The notes under the pieces are model-generated. The model was not told the origin of the DNA and made no database searches. It saw only the letters and a program-made list of their open reading frames with translations. The position numbers and the translations under genes were made by a program. From Tuctoria greenei (taxonomy: Eukaryota > Streptophyta > Magnoliopsida > Poales > Poaceae), in assembly GCA_036927565.1 (NCBI GenBank), contig JAYESD010000012.1, positions 806,001 through 870,000 of the forward strand: a DNA stretch of 64,000 nt, given 5' to 3'. Positions 47,303-58,557 of the stretch are shown here, piece by piece (the stretch's first letter is position 1; each line of letters begins with the position of its first letter).

Positions 47303-47502
47303 GCTCCAAAATTCGTCTTTCAAACTGAGCAGCATAATACCGATATGTAACTATATTCAACTATATAAATTACGTCTTCACGTCATCAACACGTAATAAT
47401 AAGCTAAACGCCGTCCTTCGCCAGTAAGCGGGAAAACGAGAATAGACGAATTCATCCGCTAAAGCCCTAGCCATCCCTCGCTTCCCTCTTCAGCGCGCCA
47501 CC

Positions 47503-50222
47503 ATGCTGCCCCGCCTCCTCCTCCGCTCCTCTCGCCATCTCCGGCACGGTCTCCAAACCGTAACTCCGGGCGCCGCCACCGCCGCCCCGTCTGCTTCCTC
47601 TCCACTTCCGTTTCGCCGCCTCCCGAGACTCCTTCGCTCGCCCGTCCTCTCCCCACGGCTCCTTTCCACCTCCGGCCGCGACGACGACACCAACAAACCC
47701 TGGAACATCGCCCCGGACTCAGGCGATCCCGACCCCTTCGCCGACGTGGAAGCTGCCGCAGGCGCTGGCGACGCCCCGTTAGGATCTGCGGCCGCCACCG
47801 ATGATCACTGGGCGAAGGGCTTTCGCGCTGAGGATGGCGAGAATGGCGATGTGTTCGAGGAGATCTACAAGGAGGCGGCGTCGGCACCCCCGGCTCGTGG
47901 AGAGGCGGCTCCGTCCGGCGACGAGGAGCAGTGGACGCTGAGTGGGGACGAGGACAAGGATCCCTTTGCGGCGGCAGTGCTTGGGGAGGGGGTCGAGGGG
48001 ATTGAAGGCGAGGGCGCTGGGCTCGAGGAGTTTGATACGGGGGAAGACGCTGAGGCTGAGTTGAAGCGGCAGCAGACCAGGGCGAGGGAGAAAGAGCTGA
48101 TGGAGGCGCTCAAAGGTGATCATCTAAAACTGCCCATTTCCACTCGTGTTTGAATCTCTCGGTAGTGCAGTTATAAGGCCTTGGGGCGTGACATGGTTTT
48201 GTTCACGTGTGCTTTACTAGATTAGTTTCATCACGAATCACAAGTGCCAAAGTCTGAATTTACAGAACCATCTTCAGAAATTTAGTAGTTTTCCTCCATT
48301 TGGTGGAACTATAAATGTTGCTTAGATGTTATGTACTAGACTACCAATGTCAGCTGACCTAATTTGTGGCTGCATAAATGCTAGAGGACTTGTGAGTTAT
48401 GATGCATTTCCTTACTCTTCTAGTGTAGATGAGATCTATTTTGATCTAGCTTGTGGTAACTTGTGAAGATTGAACTGTGGAGGTCGGTCTTGGCCTCTAA
48501 CTGACCACTAGAGTTCCAGATCAGGTGCTATCCGTGCTGTGAAGCAGACCGTTTGATGGAGGAATTGTGACTTTGTGAGATACTTGTGTGTGTGTGTGTG
48601 TGTGTGTAACCACAGTTAGTTGCTCTTGATGTTTGGTTTTACACCCCCTTCCCCTCCTTTCCTCTTGAGCAGTAAGCCAGCGTTAAATGCATCTAAAATA
48701 TAAATCAGCACTACATTCATATGTTTTTTGATAGCAATGTGTGAAAAGAGTTCTATTTTGGTTGCAGGTCCGAACCGTGCATTTGGTGATCTCATTGCAG
48801 CCTCTGGGATTACAGACGATATGATTGACAGTTTGATCCTTCTAAAGGATGCCAGGGGCGTTCCAGGATTGCCTCCCCTAAGTGAAATAGAAGATAGAGC
48901 TATCCAGAAATTGAATGCAACATCAAGCAGAGCTGAAGTGGAACGCCAAAAGCAAGAGGAAATTGCTAAAGCACGTGTTAGACAAGTTGATGAGAAAGGG
49001 AGGGCGTATGGTACAGGGAAAAGGAAATGCAGCATTGCTCGAGTTTGGATTCAGCCTGGTGATGGCAAATTTGTTGTCAACGATAAAGAGTTTGATGCAT
49101 ACTTCCCAATCCTGGATCATCGAGCTGACCTTCTTCGTCCCTTCACTGTGACCAAGACTTTGGGGCTTTGGGATGTAGCATGTACTGTGAAAGGTGGTGG
49201 CGTTTCAGGTTAGTGTTCATAGTTAGCTTAAGATGATTCACATATCTTTTTTTGTATGGACTAGGTAATTTGAGTTGTCGTGCTAATTTGAAATTGACTA
49301 GACAGTAATTTGTGGTAATAAATAAGCTGGATTAGGTACAGTTTTGCAAGTGGTCAGCATAAAACGACTGATGAACATTAATCCTCGAGGCCAGGAAGCC
49401 ATTTCTAATTGTAAATTCTGCATGGATGTGCCAACATTTATTTTGTATTGTACTGTTACATGATACGGTATGTGTTGTAGCAAATTATTTATGTTCCTTG
49501 TGATCCCAATTAATAAAGTATTCCCTAGCCTTGCCTCTTTTGTTTGCTTTAGAATGATATATATGCCTTCTCTTTGAATTTTGAAACATCTGATATTGTT
49601 TTGTTTATTTTGTTTGTTCATCTTTTATGCCTGTTTATGCAAATTAGTTGTTTTGTACTAGGGTAATTGTTCAAAGATTTGCAGGATTCTTGCATCCTTA
49701 CATGCTATGTTATGTATATTCTATTTTAGGATTTTATCGGAGACTCTTTTTTATGAATTTGCTCTTTCCGTATGCTTAATTAGTCATATATTGCATGACA
49801 CGGCCTCCAAATTGATTTTCTGTTTGTCGAGCAGGACAAGTTGGAGCGATCCGCTTAGGAATCAGCAGGGCCTTGCAGAACTGGGAACCAGGACTGCGTC
49901 CGTATCTCAAAGCAGGTAAGCCATATGGCTGTCAAAGCGCATTTTTATACCCTCCAAATAATCTCGTGGGTGATTGTTGACACTTTGCATTGTGTTACTT
50001 GTTTTAATGATGGAGTCCTGATTTCTGGCACCATCGTGCCAGATTTGCCTGGTTAATTTTGTGCTTTTATGATTCCACATTTATATAAGATCATCTAGAA
50101 GTTGCTGATGTCTGCATATGCACTAAACAGCTGGATATTTAACAAGAGATTCACGTGTGGTCGAAAGGAAAAAGCCTGGAAAGGCCAAAGCAAGAAAGAG
50201 CTTCCAATGGGTCAAGCGGTAA
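47503..50222 (+). CDS. RPS9: Mitochondrial ribosomal protein S9 (uS9m)
   Basis: Four exons in phase (47503-48115, 48768-49208, 49835-49915, 50131-50222) encode 408 residues. The protein is the small-subunit S9 that contacts the P-site in mitoribosomes. An Arg-rich, Ser-rich presequence (MLPRLLLRSSRHLRHGLQTV) predicts mitochondrial import. A long acidic extension follows, with repeated EDGE/DEDKD-like segments and a Lys/Arg/Glu-rich stretch. The conserved S9 core begins at GRAYGTGKRKCSIARVWIQP and continues through VKGGGVSGQVGAIRLGISRA. It ends with LTRDSRVVERKKPGKAKARK and the basic tail SFQWVKR, typical of S9. The start ATG follows the leader that is shared with the truncated upstream copy, which supports it. 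Confidence 0.95.
48588..48607. repeat. (TG)n microsatellite
   Basis: A TG run of about 20 bases in the first S9 intron. Confidence 0.9.
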
Positions 50223-51443
50223 CAGGTAAATTATCTGTTTGCTGTATTGTCAGGGAAGTATGGTTTCCATGGAAACTATAGGGGGTTATGACAATGATTT
50301 TATTAACGTTCCAGGGCCATGTGCGGAGTTGCTGTAATTTTTTTTTTCTGCCAGGTCTCTGCTATTTGTTGTGGATTTTTGCAAGTCTACACAGATCTGT
50401 ACTTGCATTTGATTTGCTGTCACTCTGTGGAAGGTCTTTTGAGCTTGATAACTTGTATGGACATGGGGATCATGTGGTACTTATTAGCATTCTTTGTTTG
50501 AAATGACTACACAGCAAATAGTCCCAGAAACCATTATGTGTCCTATCAAGAATCAGAAGGGCAAAGGAACTTGATGTAGAGGTCACAGAGCATGATTTCT
50601 GGCATCCAAGTAATTATTTTTAATCAAATTTTCCCATCTATGATTGCATAGAAACTGCTAAAGGACGATTGATTTGGCAACGGTAAAATTGATGTTGTGG
50701 CCTGTTTGTGCCTAAGGAGAATGAGACCCTTTTTTCACAATCTAGATATGCTGTAGGAGTGTGAACAAGGCTCATTCTAGATGTGTTGTTTTGAGCTTGA
50801 TACCATTTTCAGGTCGCCAGTTTTTGGGTGGCGGATAAACGAAGGGCCGGAAGCAAGCTGCCGCCTTAATCTTGCGTGCGCTGGTTCTGTTTCCTTCCTG
50901 TTGGGCGTGTGCGTGTGGCGGGGTGACTCATCGGAGCGATCGCCGGGGTCTAGTTTCTGGACGCGACGAGGTGGACGACACAGCCGGCGACGGAGGGGCA
51001 TCGCATTGATGCCGGAGTCGGAGTACGGCGAAGGTCGGTTGCCGGCGAGCCGTCTGCTGAGTTCTTGACTGCATGTCCACTGGAAAGAAAAAAGGTTCAT
51101 AAATTACATGCAGCGCCTAAGAAAAACCTTCGATAATTGTCCCCAACATTTTTCCAGTCGATTCGTTGAGATCATAATACACTACATCCTGAAGATTAAA
51201 GGTGGGAAACTATGTGACGTAGTTTGCACACTGTTAAGAAGTGATCAGCAGGCAGTGGGGGTCAATTTCATATACATTGTAGTACTTGTACAACAAGAAT
51301 ATATTTTGTGCTGTTGAATCCAATACAACCAATCTGTTATTTTCCTTTGGCATTGAAATACAGAAGGCTCATCTGAAAATTTCACCAAAAATTGGCCACG
51401 AGTGGATTCTAAGGAGGGCAAAAGAATATTTGTTGATTCCAGC
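50223..51443. other. Convergent intergenic DNA between S9 and NTRC
   Basis: Holds the 3' UTRs of two genes that point at each other. A GC-rich island at 50810-51065 has short open frames on both strands but no recognisable protein. It stands out from its AT-rich surroundings and might be a fragment of a first exon or promoter moved by a transposon. Confidence 0.5.
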
Positions 51444-54400
51444 TCATTTGTTGGACTCGATGAACTCCCGATATTCCTTCTTCATTTTCACACCAGAGAA
51501 AGTCCTGCATGTTCCAAATTCACAAAATGATGAGGACGGATATAACTCTGGCGTCACATCATACTCACACCAAGGAAGTTCCACAGTACTCAGGGTCAAA
51601 GAATTTTAATGTAATTGACAGGAGTTCCATTGTGTTATTATGGTTAAGAGTTGGTTTTAAATATTTTAGTTAGGAAATATGCATGATATCACTTATTTAT
51701 GCGTTTCGGCCTCATTTACAGGGCATATCACAGGTTGACCTCGTGGTACTGGTACCAATGTACCCTGCCATTATCAACTTCTGCTGTTGTTACCAAAAGT
51801 TCAGTTGAAAAGAGGTGAAAAAGACAAAGTAGGTGCAAACATGGAGTGGAAAGATTGAACAAGCACAATAAGTATATGTTATATTTTAGCAAAGAATCAA
51901 TCCGGTATTTAGCAAAGATGAGTCCTACGCTCACAAGTTTAGTTCAGTTTTCATTCAAGGTTATATGACTACCTTTTCTTAGAATAGCACAGATAGCTAC
52001 ACATGAACAGATGTTATAGCAAGAGGGCTAGCCAAACGAATTGGATTAAAGATAGACAAACCTGATCATTTCTTTATTCTTAAAAAATTGGACACACGGT
52101 GTTCCCATGATGTCTGCGGCTTCAGCTATTTCAGGATCTTCCTCGATGTCAATTTCAACAAAATGAACATGTTGATCATACTCATCAATGACCTGAAAGA
52201 ACTATCATCATTAGCAACAGAAAATAACTATACTAATTACTAACACATGCTGCAGGCCTGCAGCTGATGAGACGAGAGCTTCTGTTGCACAGTATCAGCA
52301 TTGTATGGCAGTTGCAGCGCCGCACACAATGTTAGCCAATGAACTGTTTATTTTATTTTTAACTGAAAGTGGTAGGTTACAACTCCTAGCACCGGTAAAG
52401 AAATGTGTGTTTTAAGATTGATGGTAGATTCTAGATTGTGCTGCAAACATGATAAGACCCAAACACTAACAAACTAAAAATAGAAGTGTTGAGACTTGAA
52501 TCCCTATTTTGCCTAGCTTAGCCTTTGATTGACATTTTACTTCCAGAAGATTTGATAAATGAGCTCCAACCTGCTCCTAGCAGATGCCAATTACATACTG
52601 GATCCCTGGATTCTGATTGTATGATGAAAGGGATCAACAGAGAGTACTAGAAAGCAAAACTACTATCAGATTTTTATACTTACGCAGTTGAAAGTTAGCT
52701 ATTTTAGTACATTTATCATTGATGTGAATGATGTCTCATGATATTCTGAGTTTTTTTAGAACTTTCAGAAACTAACCTTGTTCAAAATTGGTTTCAAGGT
52801 TCTGCAGGGACCACATGTGGGAGATGTATATAGCACACAAATGAGCCGTGGACTCTCATGGTATATTTTGCGGAGTGCATACTGCAAAAAACAGGCAAGA
52901 TCAGGATCAATTTTCAGATCAATGTCGTGTCATATGAGCCAAACAGTGTGAATACCTGTCCCTTGTGTTTTGCGTGAGAAATGTCAAAGCCCATTTCAAC
53001 ATCTTTATCTGTAATTTCCTTTTTTGTTTCTTCACGAACAGGCTGCAAAAGGAATTAGAATATATAAGTGTATCTTATAAACTTAGTTGGGTTCTAGATA
53101 GCAAACAGACGACTGGCATCAAGTATGTGTACAGAAGATAGTAATAACTTGTGCCATTCATTCACAATTTCACCTAGCTTCGTAAAATAATAATGAAAGT
53201 ATGAACTCTGAATTTCATATATGGAGAAGTTAATGTGGCATATCGCCAGTTGCCACCGAGAACAGATGCTCCGAGGAAAACGAAAGGAAGCAATAATACC
53301 TGGTGAAATTCAATAAGAAGATTATTCGCAACTAAGTATCTTTCAACTGACAAAGCAGCAATGCATCCAGATCCAGCTGCAGTAACCGCTTGTCTCCATT
53401 CATGATCCTGCAGGTACAGGGTAGAGAAGTATAAAACCAAACTGCTCATGAAACGGCGAAAGGAAAGTCAGAATATTTTGACCTTATGAATACATATATA
53501 TGGCAACATATATTCTATTTGACATTTGTACTAAGAATTTTCTGGACATTAAGATGCAGATGCAGGGGTCCCCTTCTTGGCCGATCAAGTAAATGATATT
53601 CTAGGTGATATAAAAAATATGACATGGATGACAATAGCATGCAAAATTATGAACTGCAACAAAATTTAACCCAAGTTCTGAAAGATAGGATACATTGCAA
53701 CCCTGTAATCCATACATTATGTGAACAGTCACCTGCACGTCGCCAGCAGCAAATACACCATCAACTGAAGTTTTAGCTGAACCTTCTCGAACCAAAATAT
53801 AGCCAGTACTGTCAAGTTCAATTTGACCTTGTAATAGCTGACTGTTTGGAGAATGCCCTATGCCATAAAATAGTCCTTTCACGTCAAGAACTGATTCCTC
53901 TCCTGTATCGACTCTCTTCAGTTGAATACCAGACATCTGCCCTTTGTCATTGCCAACAACATCCATGGCTTCTGTATTGAAATGTACTGTAATGTTGGGG
54001 TTGTTGAGTACTCTGAAACATTCGCCATAATCAACCTGTTAACCAAACATTCAGGGAATTGAAGTTTTACCTCATTAATATTCATTTGACTGAAAGTGAG
54101 CTAACATCCTTCAAAGAACATAATAACTTCATGTGCAGACAAGTTTCAAAACAATGACAGTCCAGGGTTCTTTCAGAACTCAGGCAATGCAAGGAATGGT
54201 TTGGTGAACAGTAACATTTTACGATGCAGCATACCATGCTATCATAATCCATAATAAGAAAATCAATCAACCAAATCATAGGCAATATATGCACATGAAC
54301 AGAACATAACTTCAAGGGTAAAGAGCAAAATTGATTTACCTGTCCTGCATAGCTTTGGATGCCCGCAGTTGATTACTTCGAACAAGTAAATGAACATGAC

Positions 54401-55827
54401 GAGCATATTTTGTCAAATATATTGCTTCCTCTGTTGCTGTGTCACCACCTCCAACAACTGCAAGAACTTGACCCTTGTACAGCGGAGATGCTCCATCGCA
54501 TATTGCACAAGCACTGATACCTCTACTCCAAAATTCATCTTCACGAGGCAACCGGAGGCGCTTAGCTGTGGCTCCAGTTGCAATTATTAGACTATTACAT
54601 TTGACCTATATATGGCGCTGAGATGAGTGCAGAGAAAAAATGTATAAGCTAGTTCATGAGCATTACAACAGGTAATAGACCAATCATAACTTCCAGCAGG
54701 CACTTATTGTACATACAAGAAATAGATAACAGAATAACTGAAGCGGCTAGCCATAGACGTAAACTAAAGCACATAAACGTAAACTAAAGCACTAGACAGT
54801 AGTGTACGGCCTAATTAAGTAAACCATATAACAACAAAATGTATTGTCCCTGAGCTAAAAACTATACCCTTCCGTCCATATATTTGTTTCCCTCTTACAT
54901 ATGGGCTAGAGTTTTTGAGTTATGGACTAAATCATAATATCATATTAATGACCAGTGAACAGTCACATAATAACCGTTCCAAAACTGACTATTGAATAAA
55001 ACAGGAAGAGCACAAAAATGAGTACCTCGCGATCGCTGCTACGAATAACAAATGGGCTGCTCTTTACATCCACAAACTCAACATCCTCTTGGTGAAGCTC
55101 CGCACCCCAGCGCTCTGCTTGCTTCCGCATTCTGGTTCATTAAATGGGCCGTGATGATGTAGTACAACAACATGGCACTATCAAATCGATTCAATAGTTG
55201 TTACAGTGAATGGTTTACCTGTCCATAAGATCAGGACCGGTGATGCCATCTGGGAAACCAGGGAAATTCTCCACCTCAGTCGTGGTCATCAGCTGCCCAC
55301 CAGGCACACCACCCACCTGGTACCCTTCGAACACGACGGGCTTCAGGTTCGCCCGGGCAGAGTAAATGGCAGCAGTGTACCCGGCCGGGCCAGAACCGAT
55401 GATCACCACGTTCTCCACTCCCTTGCTAGGATCTGCGTCAACAATAATCGGAACAGCATTCACTTCACGACGCTTTTCAGTTTCAGGCCCGCTGCAAGTA
55501 CTCGCCTACTGCTACTCCGACAGCGCTTAGATGAGGAGATGCGGCGGCTGGCCGTTCCGATGGCAATCCGATAGAACAGTAGTTAAGAAACGTAAGAGAG
55601 AGGGGAGGCGCACCTGAAGGAGGCGAGGAGGGAGTGTCCTCGTCGACCGCGCCGGCTGCGGGAGCGGCGGCTCGAAGCGGCTTCGACGCGCGGGTGCTGC
55701 GGGCAGCGGCAGCGGCGGGGAGAGGGCGGCAGGAGGAGGAGGGGAGGGCGAGCCGGCGGCGGCGGGAGGAGGAGGAGAGCGGGGCTGCCGAGAGGGCGGC
55801 GGCCACGGCGACGCGCGTGACCGCCAT
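51444..55827 (-). CDS. NTRC: NADPH-dependent thioredoxin reductase C (NTRC), plastid
   Basis: NTRC is a fused NADPH-thioredoxin reductase and thioredoxin that reduces 2-Cys peroxiredoxin and Calvin-cycle and tetrapyrrole enzymes in chloroplasts. Minus-strand exons, from the 5' end: about 55614-55827 (or 55592-55827), 55219-55491, 55026-55131, 54340-54605, 53733-54012, 53300-53407, 52956-53042, 52777-52881, 52062-52192 and 51444-51504. The start MAVTRVAVAAALSAAPLSSS is a Ser/Ala/Arg-rich transit peptide. FAD motif: IIGSGPAGYTAA. Redox pair: SACAICDGAS. NADPH motif: VVGGGDTATEEA. Second FAD motif: GVFAAGDVQD. Thioredoxin active site: SPTCGPCRTLKP. The C-terminus MKKEYREFIESNK is the family's usual end. 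All junctions fit except exon 1/2, where the best donor (AG/GTGCGC) leaves the wrong phase; a weaker donor at AC/GTTTCT restores it, giving 550 residues. Confidence 0.95.
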
Positions 55828-56247
55828 CGCGAGCGGGGGGCGGAGGCGCCTGGGCGCTGCGTTGGTGGCGGAGGCGGCGTGGACCGTGGAGTGGATGAAT
55901 GGGATGGATAGGGGGTGTGGGTTGTCTGGTGGGTGCGGGAGCGCGGATACCAACGGCAGAGATCGGATACAAGGCTGCAGCAGGTGGATACCTTTTCATT
56001 AATTATCCAATTCATTCCAAGGTTTGCATAAATAGTTTATCAATTATATTTTATTGCTCATCGATATTTTTTACTTTAGCATGTTGTATCAAGAACGCCT
56101 TTCATCTCTAAATATTTATTGCTTTGTAGTTTATTTTTGAACTACAAAACGACAAGTTTTTGAAGACGAAGAGAGTATCTCCTACATTGATCTTGCCGTA
56201 CAGTTGTACCGGACACAAATCATTAATATACATGTGATATATATCAA

Positions 56248-56281
<34 letters not shown>

Positions 56282-56914
56282 TATTTATAACTTCTAACCG
56301 CAGGTCTAGATAGCTTTTCACACCTCATTTACACCCAACACAAATAATTTATACTCAACGCTACCATACATAAATTTTAAGATGCTATATATAAGATACA
56401 CTCTACAGCTTTGGAAGACATAAGCGCGTCCAACTCAAGAAAGCAATTATCTGTCTACCAAGCAATTATAAACATAACACAAATGTTTAATATGGATGCT
56501 ATCGCCAAGATATTATTAGATTCATAGCTCTCGTAGTGCATTTGTTCCTAACAAAGACCTTTAATATGATGAGATCTCTTACATAGATATCTATATTTTT
56601 TGAGACCGTTTTGGATGATGCAGACATCCAACCTCATCTCTAATGTATATAGCCTACAGCCACCCATTCATATCTGAACACAAATATTTATATGTTTGTA
56701 ATAATTAAGACTTTTCTTAACAAAATCCATATATCTCATACACAACTCCTGCCGCCCATTTGTACTCGAGAAATAAATATTTGATATGCATGTTATCTCA
56801 AAGATGGAACTCAACAACCTCGCAAATGATGTGAGGTCCAAGTTCTATATATATGGAGTATCTTCTTTCTCTAAGCGGACTTAATTTGCACCATTCACAA
56901 TATCATCGCATACT
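55828..56914. other. NTRC promoter and upstream region of the aspartic protease
   Basis: The left side is the NTRC 5' UTR/promoter. At about 56117-56174 a GTAGTTTATTTTTGAACTAC palindrome ending in GAGAGTAT is a diverged Stowaway copy. An (AT)n stretch lies at 56258-56280. The right end (about 56808-56885) has TCTATATATATGGAG (likely TATA region, ~65 bp before the protease ATG) and is duplicated near 59926. Confidence 0.5.
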
Positions 56915-58390
56915 ATGGAGATGAAGCTCCTAACCAGTCTTGTTCTCATCACCGCACTACTTCATCTTTGCACCATCATCCATAATACCATCACTGCAGA
57001 GATGCCAAAGGCTCTGACCAGTCTTGCTATCATTACCGCATCACTTTTTCATCACCGTTTGACTATGGCCGACGGTCACACAAATGTGTCCAACAACATT
57101 TGGTCGGCTGGTTTTAGCCTCCCATTGATCACTCGTAACAAGGGCCTAGACCATACTATCCATCGCCGTAGTGATGGTTTCCTGCATTTACAACACAATC
57201 TATGCAGCAATAACTCTCCAATACCACCAGGGATCACTAGCTCCTCCATGGCGAACATCACCACCCCAAGACCTGCTGGTACGACCACCCCGTTACGCAT
57301 GCCACATGAGTTGCACATTCATTTGGACACCAATCCATATCGTTACATCCTTAAAATCGATACCTCATGCCCTTTTACATGGTTACAATGCAAGCCATGT
57401 GAGCCGCGAGCTAAGCAATACAACCCTATTTTTGACCCCTCTACCTCATCGACCTTCCGCAATGTCTCAGGCAGAAGCACTTTGTGTCGGCCACCTTATG
57501 GACATCCCGTGTTTTTGGGGAGACTATGCAATTTTCGACTTACCAATCCAAGTGGCATAGTAGTTGAAGGCTTCCTCGCCCAGGAAAAAGTATACATACG
57601 TCAGCGAGTCATCAAACCGGATTTTCTCATCGGGTGCTCCCACTCAACTGAGAATTTTCAGAACGAGGATAGGTACGCCGGCATTGCTGCCGTCTCGAGG
57701 GCATGAACATCGCTTGTAATGCAGCTCGCGATGACTCGTGGTGTGACACAGTTTTCATACTGCCTCTTCAAGAGTAACGAAACAAATCGTCAAGGGTTCC
57801 TTCGTTTTAGCACAGACATACCAAGCAATGCAAACTATAGAACCACCAAGATCCTGCCTACCCTCAACGACCATGAGTTTGAGTTCTACGTTAGCCTCGT
57901 CGGCATCAGCTTGGGCAAACACAAACTCGACAAGGTTCGCCCGGAGATGTTTTCTCGGTCTAAGGATGGACAAGGCGGGTGTATCATTGACCTTGGCACA
58001 CCACTTACTATAATGGCTCGAGAGGCATACTACATTGTCGAGGAGGCCGTGTGGTCAGACCTTCAAAGCCACGGAGCCGAGCGAGTAGAGGGACCTGACT
58101 TCTTCAACCTCTGCTTTCGGGAAACTGAGGAGGTAAAGGGACACCTCCAACCACTGTCACTTCACTTCTTCCCCAAGGAGAAAGCGGTGATGGTGTTGTC
58201 TCCGGAGCAGATGTTCTTGACGATGGATGATCAACATGGGAGGATCGCGTGCCTCGCCATGACGCCGGGTCACAGGACAGTCATTGGCGCGCTGCAGCAG
58301 ATGGATATGCGTCTCGTCTATGACCTTAAAGAATCTACTCTTTCCTTTGTAACAGAATCGTGTGTCGAAGATACGGCTGAAATAGAGTAA
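56915..58390 (+). pseudogene. Nepenthesin-type (A1) aspartic protease-like, degenerate
   Basis: A single-exon frame of about 490 codons with the pepsin-like two-lobe layout. N-terminal lobe: RYILKIDTSCPFTWLQCKPC, where the catalytic DTGS motif has become DTSC. Middle: YNPIFDPSTSSTFRNV and FLIGCSHS. C-terminal lobe: GGCIIDLGTPLTIM, where DSGT has become DLGT, and VIGALQQMDMRLVYDL near the end. The Asp residues remain but their Gly/Ser context is lost, so activity is doubtful. One in-frame TGA (57704-57706) interrupts the reading frame between the lobes, at VSRA*TSLVMQL; both sides are otherwise open. The hydrophobic N-terminus looks like a secretion signal and is duplicated in tandem. It may be an inactive inhibitor-like relative or a recent pseudogene. 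Confidence 0.85.
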
Positions 58391-58557
58391 ACGATCAGCT
58401 GGTGATATTGATAATAACTAGATGAATTCCCTATGTTAATTTCTGGATTGCCAATACATGCAAGCTTCCATGGCTGATCAACTGCTTACACTTGCTGGAA
58501 CCGTGTTGAACTTTAGTTGGAGACAGACCGAAATGAGGGTAAGCGAAGCGAGAGTAA
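58391..58557 (+). other. Protease 3' flank
   Basis: Short non-coding flank between the protease stop and the Harbinger-like element; nothing else is visible. Confidence 0.5.

Noticed and set aside
47459..47887. Minus-strand open frames over S9 exon 1
   Set aside because: Mirror of the GC-rich presequence exon without protein similarity.
53174..53449. Independent small minus-strand gene
   Set aside because: It is an NTRC exon (DHEWRQAVTAAGSG) extended into flanking introns.
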